This document shows, in pieces, positions 1 through 5,430 of a DNA stretch of 5,430 nt (its first letter is position 1; each line of letters opens with the position of its first letter). The notes beneath the pieces are model-generated. The model worked only from the letters and a program-made list of their open reading frames with translations, was not told the DNA's origin and did no database searches. The DNA is from Sphingobacteriales bacterium (GTDB lineage Bacteria > Bacteroidota > Bacteroidia > Chitinophagales > Chitinophagaceae). Position numbers and translations under genes: made by a program. Location of the stretch: positions 1 to 5,430 of the forward strand of contig CANHUD010000175.1 of the NCBI GenBank assembly GCA_947463665.1, given 5' to 3'.

Positions 1-44
1 ATGGCTAATACCGGCCTTCGTAAACTGAGTTCAGATAGATTCAT
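1..44 (-). CDS. RND efflux transporter permease, N-terminal fragment (cut by window edge)
   Basis: On the minus strand an ATG at 44-42 opens a frame that reads MNLSELSLRRPVLA and runs off the left edge. This is the typical opening of AcrB/MexF-type (HAE1) RND permeases: a short amphipathic segment, then the R-R-P-V motif just before the first transmembrane helix. Such permeases are proton-driven inner-membrane pumps of roughly 1000 residues that export drugs, dyes or other small molecules together with a periplasmic adaptor and an outer-membrane channel. The start lies 17 bases after the stop of the adaptor gene on the same strand, the standard operon order for these pumps, and the two are probably co-transcribed. 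No clear Shine-Dalgarno sequence precedes the ATG. Only 14 codons are visible, so the call rests on the motif plus the context. Substrate and subfamily cannot be judged. Confidence 0.85.
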   Translation of the reverse strand, partial: MNLSELSLRRPVLA

Positions 45-61
45 CAGAAATAAATTTCAGA

Positions 62-1108
62 TCAGTTGTTGAGTTTCGTAAACCGTATTTTCGAACCTGG
101 CTTTACGAACAGTAACCCGGTTGTGATCAGGGTATCACCCGGGATTAATCCCGATACAACCTGTACCATGCTGGAATCTCGAATCCCGGTGGTTATTTGT
201 TCCATGCTGGCTTGCCCAGAGCGGTAAACAGCTACCTGCTTATTTCTGGCCTGCGGTATTACGGCATTGCTCGGGATCATGATGGCCTGATCGTTTCGAC
301 CCAGGATGAGGCGTACCCTTGTGAAGCTACCCGGAACAAGTAACGGATCATCTTCTTTGATCAATGCCCGCACCCTGAGATTGCGGGTAGCCTGATCAAC
401 ACTGCTTTCTCTGGCCAGAACAGTTGCCTGGAACTCTTTGCCCGTTTCATCCATCCGCACTTCCAGTGGGAGTCCGGAACGGATCTGGGAACTATATTTT
501 TCCGGAACACTGAACTCCAGCTTTTTTTGGCGGACCTGGCTAATTGTGGTCAGCAGGGTAGTGGGTGATACATACGCTCCAATACTGATGTTCCGCAGGC
601 CAAGTCGCCCGTTATAAGGGGCTCTGATTTCTGTTTTGGAAATAGACACTCTTGTAAGTTCTATATCTGCTTTAATATTGCTCACCTGTAAGACCGACAG
701 ATCATAATCCTGCTGGGCTACACCTCCTATTTTGAGCAACTCCCGCTGCCGTTCTTCTGTTTTCTCTGCAATCTGCAGTTGAACCAGTAGTTTCTTCAGT
801 TGTGCCTGCAGATCTCCATCGTAAAGTTTTGCAAGCAGACTGTTGGTGGCCACATCCGCACCTTCACGGATATTAAGCTGTACAATCCTGCCAGAAATTT
901 CCGGGCGAATTTCAGTGGCTTCACTGGCCAGAATGGTGCCACTCACTTCAATTATTTCATTTATGGAACTGGTTCTGATGATCTGGCCCTCAACATCCAG
1001 AATGCTGGACTCCCGGGATCCGGTCGTAGTTGGCTTTGTTTCCTTTTTGTCTGATGAACAGGAAAAAAGTAGGATGAAAAGGGAAAGGAAAACAATTGGT
1101 TTTCTCAT
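62..1108 (-). CDS. RND efflux periplasmic adaptor (membrane fusion) lipoprotein, HlyD/AcrA family
   Basis: This 348-residue protein is the periplasmic adaptor that links an inner-membrane RND permease to an outer-membrane channel. The N-terminus has a basic start (MRK), a hydrophobic stretch and a lipobox-like LFSC, which predicts lipid attachment at Cys17. A polar linker follows (about 18-45). The domain order is classic: first lipoyl half around 60-92 (ISGRIVQLNIREGADV), an alpha-helical hairpin about 95-157 rich in Gln, Glu, Lys and Leu, second lipoyl half about 160-190 (IRAPYNGRLGLRNISIGAYV), a beta-barrel domain about 195-268 ending in VPGSFTRVRL, and a membrane-proximal domain about 272-345 with IPSNAVIP and GLIPGDTLITTG. 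The length is normal for the family and no disruption is seen. The permease gene starts 17 bases downstream, which supports a pump operon. The ATG at 1108 is chosen because it directly precedes the signal peptide. No Shine-Dalgarno sequence is visible, as is usual in Bacteroidota. The -2 Phe of the lipobox is slightly atypical. The substrate is unknown. Confidence 0.95.
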   Translation of the reverse strand: MRKPIVFLSLFILLFSCSSDKKETKPTTTGSRESSILDVEGQIIRTSSINEIIEVSGTILASEATEIRPEISGRIVQLNIREGADVATNSLLAKLYDGDLQAQLKKLLVQLQIAEKTEERQRELLKIGGVAQQDYDLSVLQVSNIKADIELTRVSISKTEIRAPYNGRLGLRNISIGAYVSPTTLLTTISQVRQKKLEFSVPEKYSSQIRSGLPLEVRMDETGKEFQATVLARESSVDQATRNLRVRALIKEDDPLLVPGSFTRVRLILGRNDQAIMIPSNAVIPQARNKQVAVYRSGQASMEQITTGIRDSSMVQVVSGLIPGDTLITTGLLFVKPGSKIRFTKLNN

Positions 1109-1285
1109 GAAGCTGATGAATGATGATTGGTCAATAATACCCTGAATGAGATGCTAAAATCAGGAAAATCTTGTACGTACCCGTAAAGATAGGAAAGGGT
1201 AGAGGAATTATTGCTTAATCTTTTCGCCAATCCAGGGTTCAATGATTAACATAGCCGGCTGTCTAACAGGCAAAATGGGGATGAT
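1109..1285. other. Intergenic region upstream of the efflux adaptor gene
   Basis: This 177-base gap separates the SirB1-like gene from the adaptor gene and probably holds the promoter of the efflux operon. On the minus strand there are two partial matches to the Bacteroidota -7 element TAnnTTTG: TATCTTTA at 1191-1184 and TATTATTG at 1139-1132. Neither has a TTTG or TTG at the proper distance upstream, so no promoter is called. Small perfect dyads occur at 1253-1260 (AGCCGGCT), 1259-1269 (CTGT, 3-base loop, ACAG) and 1173-1180 (GTACGTAC). A 5-bp stem, CCTGA/TCAGG, spans 1141-1164. None is followed by a T-tract on the minus strand, so no intrinsic terminator is supported for the gene upstream. 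The GTACGTAC palindrome could be an operator half for a local regulator, but nothing else supports that. Confidence 0.4.
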
Positions 1286-2158
1286 TCAGGAGAGAAGTAT
1301 ATTCTTTAGTCGATGAAGATCCATCACCTTGTCAGTTATATCTCTGTTTTCATAACTCCTGATCAGCTCATCGATCATCAGCATCATGATTTCTTTACTT
1401 GAGGCTGGGCGTGTAAACTCTGCGGATAAGGGAGTGTTTATTCTTTTCAGATATTGTTCAATATCGGAGCGACTATACATATGTCCTGTTACCGGATCAA
1501 TAAAAAACATAACAGCGTTGTCTGACGCTGCACCTGTCTGCAGACTGAGGGTGGACTGATCCAGATAGGCAAGTACAACTTGCCCGGGTAACGGTATGAT
1601 CCATACCGGAATATCCAGCATCTGACACAGATATTGATACAGAATACCATTACTGATGGCGTTACCTTTTCTGGATGGAAGGACTCGCCCGATCGAGAAT
1701 TCTTCTGTTCTGGCATACACAGTTCGTCCTGCTTCCCATTGATAATGCAGAAAGAGTATCTTGTTCACAATATTGATCTGCTCCATGGCCGTTAGATAAC
1801 TATTCAGTTCCAGCCAAATGCTTCTGCGTATTTTTTCAACCTGATAGGTACAGGCCTCGGTGTTCAGATCTGGTTCTATGAAACGGGATAGAATAAGGGC
1901 GCCATCCAGTAAATCAGGTGAGGGATCAGTTAACCATTTTTGCCAGTCGTTCAAAAAACCGTCAAAATACAAGCGTTTCAGCAAAATACTGATTCGTTCC
2001 TGCACAATGGGGGAGGGCATCGTCTCTGAAAATAATTCCAGATTGGGTATGATATCTTTCCCAAAACTCAGTAGTCGGTTCTGTACCGTACCGTAGATGT
2101 CTTCATCCGGATCATCCATCAACTGGAAAAGTGCAGAAATTTCATTGCTGTATTCCAT
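1286..2158 (-). CDS. SirB1-like protein, divergent transglutaminase-like fold, probably non-catalytic
   Basis: This 290-residue protein has no signal peptide and no membrane segment, so it is predicted to be cytoplasmic. Residues 1-100 are helical, acidic and Leu-rich (for example LMDDPDEDIYGTV and VQERISILLKRL) and resemble the HEAT-like helices that precede the core in SirB1-type proteins. The core is about 110-235: IRRSIWLELNSYL, then RKGNAISNGILYQYLCQMLD with IPV (163-185), then PLPGQVVLAYLD (189-200) and FFIDPVTGHMYSRSDIEQYL (218-237). These match in order the SirB1/Transglut_core2 blocks usually written as RxGxPIS, lGLPv, PGHFlvr and iDPfnGG. The site of a transglutaminase nucleophile (about 167) is Ala, and the His of PGHF is Gln193, so protease or transferase activity looks unlikely. 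The C-terminal helices (about 252-290) lack obvious motifs. It lies 120 bases downstream of topA on the same strand. The start at 2158 is the first Met of the frame that gives a family-like N-terminus, with no Shine-Dalgarno sequence. The biochemical role of the family is not established. Confidence 0.75.
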   Translation of the reverse strand: MEYSNEISALFQLMDDPDEDIYGTVQNRLLSFGKDIIPNLELFSETMPSPIVQERISILLKRLYFDGFLNDWQKWLTDPSPDLLDGALILSRFIEPDLNTEACTYQVEKIRRSIWLELNSYLTAMEQINIVNKILFLHYQWEAGRTVYARTEEFSIGRVLPSRKGNAISNGILYQYLCQMLDIPVWIIPLPGQVVLAYLDQSTLSLQTGAASDNAVMFFIDPVTGHMYSRSDIEQYLKRINTPLSAEFTRPASSKEIMMLMIDELIRSYENRDITDKVMDLHRLKNILLS

Positions 2159-2278
2159 ACTGCAAACGCAAACCGGTTAAGGTTAAGCCCGGTCTCCCGC
2201 TATGAAATTAATGTACAAATAAACGGAATCAACCATTTGCCGGTTGCTTATTTTTCCACAATCTGGTGAAAAATCTCC
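2159..2278. other. Intergenic region between topA and the SirB1-like gene
   Basis: This 120-base gap contains several small structures. Just after the topA stop an imperfect A/T-rich hairpin (2251-2273) pairs TTTTTC with GAAAAA through a bulge. A perfect 5-bp inverted repeat, CAACC/GGTTG with a 7-base loop, lies at 2230-2246. Read on the plus strand it is followed by CTTATTTTT, which looks like a terminator, but no plus-strand gene ends here. An 8-bp palindrome AACCGGTT is at 2171-2178, and on the minus strand the 6-base unit CTTAAC is tandemly repeated next to it. A weak Bacteroidota-type promoter candidate for the SirB1-like gene is GTTG (2233-2230), 19 bases, then TAATTTCA (2210-2203). That would leave a leader of about 40 bases. 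Whether the two genes are co-transcribed cannot be decided from sequence. Confidence 0.3.
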
Positions 2279-4621
2279 TTACTTGGTTGCTTTTTTCTTC
2301 CGCGCAGATTTTTTAGGTGGATTAGCGATAGCATCCTCAATCATTTTCTTGACCTCTTCAATGGAGAGTTCCGCTGCCTTTTCCTGTTGATCTTTCGGTA
2401 TGGGGAAATTCCGAAGTCCCCTTTTTAAGTATGGACCATATGGCCCTTTTAAGACCTGAATTTTTTCTTTTTCGAATATTTTTATCGTTCTTTCTTCTTT
2501 TGCCAGACGTTTTTCCTGTATGATGGGAGTGGCCTCCTCCAGCGTTATTGCGTAAGGATCCAGTTCTTTAGGTAGGGAGTAGAACTGTTTGTTATGTGAA
2601 ATATACGGTCCGAAGCGACCAATATTAACAGTTACGGGAGAATCTTCAAAATCACCCAGCTGCCTGGGTAAACGGAACAGCTCCATGGCTTCCTGAAAAC
2701 CAATGGTCTCAATACTTTGATCTGGTTTTAGCTTTGCAAATCTGGGTTTTTCCTCATCTGAAACATCTCCGATCTGTACCATCGGACCGAAACGTCCCAT
2801 CCGGGCAATTACCTTTTTCCCGGAATCAGGGTCTATCCCCAACTCCCGCTCACCCCTGATACGCTCAGCGGTTTGCATCGTATTGTCCACGTCTTCCTTA
2901 AATGGTCTGTAAAAGGCGCCTACCATGTTGTTCCATTCCAATTTCCCGCTGGCAATCTCATCAAACTCATTTTCTATCCTCGCCGTGAATCCGTAGTCCA
3001 TGACATCATCAAAATGCTGGATCAGAAAGTCTGTAACCACCAGCCCCAGATCAGTTGGAAACAATTTGGATTTTTCTGCACCGGTATTTTCAGTTTCCGT
3101 GGATGTTGAGATCTTATCTTTTGATAATTTTAAAATCCTGTAATTCCTTACCACTCCCTCTTTGTCTCGTTTTTCCACATACCCTCTTTTAAGAATAGTA
3201 GAGATTGTTGGGGCATACGTAGAGGGTCGCCCTATACCCAGTTCTTCCAGCTTTTTAACCAGAGAAGCCTCGGTGTACCTGGGTGCCGGCCTTGTATACC
3301 TTTCGGTTGCCTTCATTTCTTTCAGAGGAAGGTCCTGGCCAATCGACAAAGGCGGAAGCATGCCCTCCTGCTGCTCATCTTCCTCCTCTTCGTCCCTTCC
3401 TTCCATATATACTTTCAGAAACCCATCGAATTTCAAAACTTCTCCCTGTGCCGATAAAAGTTCCTTATTGGTACTGATGCGTATTTTAGCTGTTGTTTTT
3501 TCCAGTTCAGCATCTGCCATCTGAGAAGCCATGGTCCGCTTCCAGATTAGTTCATAGAGTCGCTGGCCATCGGCGATATCAATCTGGCGGCGCTCCATAT
3601 AGGTTGGACGAATGGCTTCGTGTGCTTCCTGGGCAGACTCATTTTTATTCCGGAAACGTCTCGGCTGGCTGTAACGATCCCCGTAATCTCTGGAAATCTG
3701 GCCGGTAATATCTTGTACTGCTGTATCACTCAGATTGACACTGTCCGTTCTCATATACGTGATATGACCCGCTTCATAAAGCTTCTGTGCCAGCAGCATA
3801 GTGCGGCTTACACTGTATCCAAGTTTACGTCCTGCTTCCTGCTGAAGGGTGGAGGTTGTAAATGGAGCCGCAGGTGTGCGCTTTGCCGGTTTTACCTGGA
3901 TATCTGCAACACTGTAAGAGGCGCCCAGACAACTATTTAAAAACGAAAGCGCATCTTTTTCTTCTGCATATTTTCCACCTTCAGCCTTGAAGGTTGTGCT
4001 TTTCCCTCCAAGGTCCAGTGCGGTGAATACCGCATCAATTTTAAAGGAACTGACTGGAGTAAAAGCATTTATCTCGCGTTCACGTTCTGCAATGATCCGA
4101 ACCGCCACACTCTGAACTCTCCCTGCACTGAGATTGTTTTTCATGCTCATCTTTCGCCAGAGAACCGGCGATAATTCAAATCCCACAATCCGGTCCAGAA
4201 TCCTACGGGCCTGTTGTGCATTTACCAGATTAAGATCAAGCGTTCTGGGCGTCTTGACCGCTTTCTGAATGGCCGGTTTGGTGATTTCATGAAAGACGAT
4301 TCTTTTAGTACTCACAGGATCCAGTCCCAGGACTTCGCAAAGATGCCAGCTGATCGCTTCTCCTTCCCGGTCCTCATCCGTTGCCAGCCACACTTCATCC
4401 GACTTTCGTGCCACCTGTCGCAACTCCTTTACCACTTTTTCTTTGTCTTCCGGAACTATATACCTGGGCCTGAAATTATTCTTGACATCAATACCCATCT
4501 CATCTTTCTCCAGATCCCGAATATGCCCAAAACAGCTTTTGACCTCAAAATCCTCACCAAGGATTTTCTCGATCGTTTTCGCTTTAGCTGGAGACTCTAC
4601 TATCAGTAAATTTTTGGCCAT
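2279..4621 (-). CDS. topA: DNA topoisomerase I (type IA)
   Basis: This is a complete 780-residue type IA topoisomerase. It relaxes negative supercoils by nicking one strand through a 5'-phosphotyrosine and passing the other strand through. The N-terminal TOPRIM domain (about 1-120) has the IVESPAKAKTI motif with Glu9 and the metal-binding DxDxE motif at Asp82, Asp84 and Glu86. SAGRVQSVAVR follows at 165-175. The active site GHITYMRTDS places the nucleophile at Tyr289 with Arg291 beside it. LGIGRPSTYAPTI is at 461-473. The C-terminus has three topoisomerase C-terminal repeats centred on GRFGP (609-613 and 668-672) and GPYGP (726-730), ending in a Lys-rich tail that should bind DNA. There are no cysteines after about residue 231, so the zinc ribbons of the E. 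coli enzyme are absent. An acidic run, DEEEEDE, at 410-416 is probably a surface loop. The MAKNLLIVESPAKAK start at 4621 is unambiguous although no Shine-Dalgarno sequence precedes it. The gene is probably essential. Confidence 0.98.
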   Translation of the reverse strand: MAKNLLIVESPAKAKTIEKILGEDFEVKSCFGHIRDLEKDEMGIDVKNNFRPRYIVPEDKEKVVKELRQVARKSDEVWLATDEDREGEAISWHLCEVLGLDPVSTKRIVFHEITKPAIQKAVKTPRTLDLNLVNAQQARRILDRIVGFELSPVLWRKMSMKNNLSAGRVQSVAVRIIAEREREINAFTPVSSFKIDAVFTALDLGGKSTTFKAEGGKYAEEKDALSFLNSCLGASYSVADIQVKPAKRTPAAPFTTSTLQQEAGRKLGYSVSRTMLLAQKLYEAGHITYMRTDSVNLSDTAVQDITGQISRDYGDRYSQPRRFRNKNESAQEAHEAIRPTYMERRQIDIADGQRLYELIWKRTMASQMADAELEKTTAKIRISTNKELLSAQGEVLKFDGFLKVYMEGRDEEEEDEQQEGMLPPLSIGQDLPLKEMKATERYTRPAPRYTEASLVKKLEELGIGRPSTYAPTISTILKRGYVEKRDKEGVVRNYRILKLSKDKISTSTETENTGAEKSKLFPTDLGLVVTDFLIQHFDDVMDYGFTARIENEFDEIASGKLEWNNMVGAFYRPFKEDVDNTMQTAERIRGERELGIDPDSGKKVIARMGRFGPMVQIGDVSDEEKPRFAKLKPDQSIETIGFQEAMELFRLPRQLGDFEDSPVTVNIGRFGPYISHNKQFYSLPKELDPYAITLEEATPIIQEKRLAKEERTIKIFEKEKIQVLKGPYGPYLKRGLRNFPIPKDQQEKAAELSIEEVKKMIEDAIANPPKKSARKKKATK

Positions 4622-4724
4622 AATTTGAATTCGTTAAGGAGAAAAAGTGAGAGCGATGAGAAAAATTAAACTGTATATTGTTGACTTTCAATGTTTTGCG
4701 TAAATTACCTGCATTTTCTTCCTG

Positions 4725-4753
4725 CAATAATACGGTAATGATGTAAAACCAAA
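4725..4753 (-). promoter_or_regulatory. Candidate Bacteroidota-type promoter for topA
   Basis: On the minus strand TTTG (4753-4750) is followed after 17 bases by TATTATTG (4732-4725). The Bacteroidota housekeeping consensus is TTTG near -33 and TAnnTTTG near -7, so the -33 element matches fully and the -7 element matches at five of its six fixed positions. Initiation would fall near 4718, leaving a leader of roughly 95 bases before the topA ATG. It is the best-matching pair I found in this 163-base gap, but the region is A/T-rich and chance matches are likely. The -33 element overlaps the T-tract that may end hydrolase transcription. The rest of the gap (4622-4724) shows no clear ribosome binding site, hairpin or small gene. 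Confidence 0.3.
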
Positions 4754-4780
4754 AAAAACATACCCTCAAAAAAATGGGGT
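4751..4780 (-). terminator. Weak intrinsic-terminator-like structure after the hydrolase gene
   Basis: Four bases after the hydrolase stop, the minus strand has ACCC (4780-4777), an 11-base loop that is mostly T, GGGT (4765-4762), then three bases and a run of eight T (4758-4751). The layout is that of an intrinsic terminator, but the stem is only 4 bp and the loop is large, so it would be weak. Its position between the hydrolase stop and the candidate topA promoter is what makes it plausible. Confidence 0.3.
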
Positions 4781-4784
4781 GAAA

Positions 4785-5430
4785 TCATCCTGAAATGAAC
4801 GTGAAAATCTTTCTTTTCACTTCATTGTCTCTGTAAATCCGGTTATGTCCAAGCCCTTTGGTGATTAAAAATTCAATGTTTGGAAATCCTTTTTCCTGTA
4901 TGGGTAATACATCTCTGACAGGGGTTACCTGATCTTCTTCATCGTGGATCCAAAGGATCCGGGCACGGATGTGTTGCAGCGCCCTTCTGATGGAATAATG
5001 CTCCGGATAGTGCCCGGAAAGATGGAATATGTGGTTGTCCAGTGCCTTGCGGATACGTGGATGAAGTTCCAAAAGGGTAAAAAAGCTGTTAATGGCTGTG
5101 GTGGTTTCGGTGGCAGGAGCAATGAAAACTACTCTTGTATCTTCGGTATGCGGATATTTTTCTAAAAAAAGACTGAGAGCGATGCCACCGAAGGAATGGC
5201 AGATAAACGTGTCTACGGCTCCGAACTGCACTACCGCTTCACGTATCATATCGGCATACTGGGTGGCATTAACGGAATAACCTTCACTGTCACCATGTGC
5301 GGGGGCATCAAAAGCCAGTACTTCGTAACCCAGATGTATGCTACGGGCTATGTGATGATCAAACTTTCTGCAGGAAGACTCATATCCATGCAATATCATC
5401 AGTCGCTTTCCTGCACCTTCATTCCATCGG
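4785..5430 (-). CDS. Alpha/beta hydrolase, N-terminus beyond the window
   Basis: The frame is open to the right edge: upstream of the Met at 5399 it continues as RWNEGAGKRL. This joins directly to MILHGYESS, the core strand and oxyanion-hole HG of an alpha/beta hydrolase, so that Met is internal and the gene is 5'-partial, with 214 residues visible. Counting from the Met at 5399, FDAPAHGDSEG is at 30-40. The nucleophile elbow CHSFGG has Ser69 (codon 5195-5193). A helical cap with LELHPRIRKALDNHIFHLSGH is at about 110-130. ILWIHDEEDQVTP supplies the acid, probably Asp156, and KGLGHNRIYRD supplies His185. The triad is therefore intact. The elbow has Cys where the usual GxSxG has its first Gly. 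There is no sign of a signal peptide in the visible part. The substrate is unknown; the family includes esterases, lipases and dehalogenases. The next gene, topA, starts 163 bases downstream and is probably unrelated in function. Confidence 0.9.
   Translation of the reverse strand, partial: RWNEGAGKRLMILHGYESSCRKFDHHIARSIHLGYEVLAFDAPAHGDSEGYSVNATQYADMIREAVVQFGAVDTFICHSFGGIALSLFLEKYPHTEDTRVVFIAPATETTTAINSFFTLLELHPRIRKALDNHIFHLSGHYPEHYSIRRALQHIRARILWIHDEEDQVTPVRDVLPIQEKGFPNIEFLITKGLGHNRIYRDNEVKRKIFTFISG

Noticed and set aside
800..1145. Two plus-strand frames opposite the adaptor gene, one of them running past its 5' end.
   Set aside because: They lie opposite the well-supported adaptor coding sequence, show no domain, and have no promoter or ribosome binding site.
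2183..2236. A 17-codon minus-strand frame in the topA/SirB1-like gap, with an AAGGAGA just after the topA stop.
   Set aside because: The Shine-Dalgarno-like sequence is about 37 bases from the ATG, too far to act, and the frame is too short to support.
2230..2255. Plus-strand terminator-like stem CAACC/GGTTG followed by CTTATTTTT.
   Set aside because: No plus-strand gene ends nearby, and the stem is only 5 bp, so a terminator for plus-strand transcription has no purpose here.
3162..3524. A 120-codon plus-strand frame with a Ser-rich run.
   Set aside because: It is the antisense shadow of topA; the Ser run is the reverse complement of the acidic DEEEEDE stretch.
4214..4609. A 131-codon plus-strand frame opposite the 5' part of topA.
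   Set aside because: It is antisense to the conserved TOPRIM domain, and its product resembles no known family.
4584..4769. A 61-codon minus-strand frame covering the gap upstream of topA and overlapping its first codons.
   Set aside because: Its product is rich in Phe, Asn and Ser with no family-like motif, it overlaps topA in another frame, and it sits where the topA promoter is expected.
4946..4960. GGATCC-AAA-GGATCC inverted repeat.
   Set aside because: It lies inside the hydrolase coding sequence and is explained by codon content; two self-complementary hexamers close together are not evidence of a functional site.

Overview
The window looks like ordinary chromosomal DNA from a member of the Bacteroidota, perhaps near the Chitinophagales. 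The rank below phylum is inference. Three things support the phylum. The topoisomerase I is about 780 residues with no C-terminal zinc-ribbon cysteines. The SirB1-like protein has a divergent form that I associate with this phylum. None of the three start codons whose upstream sequence can be read has a clear Shine-Dalgarno sequence, and one intergenic region has a motif resembling the Bacteroidota -33/-7 promoter.

All five genes lie on the minus strand, so transcription runs from high to low coordinates. In that order they are: an alpha/beta hydrolase whose N-terminus lies beyond the right edge (4785 to past 5430); topA, DNA topoisomerase I (2279-4621); a SirB1-like, transglutaminase-fold protein with no visible catalytic residues (1286-2158); a lipoprotein periplasmic adaptor of an RND efflux pump (62-1108); and the first 14 codons of the RND inner-membrane permease (44 to past 1). 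The three longer intergenic gaps are 163, 120 and 177 bases. They hold a candidate topA promoter, a weak terminator-like structure after the hydrolase, and small dyads. The adaptor-permease gap is 17 bases. No stretch of more than 300 bases lacks a gene.

Only the adaptor and permease clearly work together: they would form the inner-membrane and periplasmic part of a tripartite efflux pump, and an outer-membrane channel gene may follow beyond the left edge. TopA relaxes negative supercoils. The SirB1-like protein and the hydrolase have no function that can be deduced from the window. I see no RNA gene, mobile element, CRISPR array or defence system, and no convincing undescribed system. The most interesting points are the apparently non-catalytic SirB1-like protein next to topA, the cysteine in the hydrolase nucleophile elbow, and the two genes cut by the window edges.
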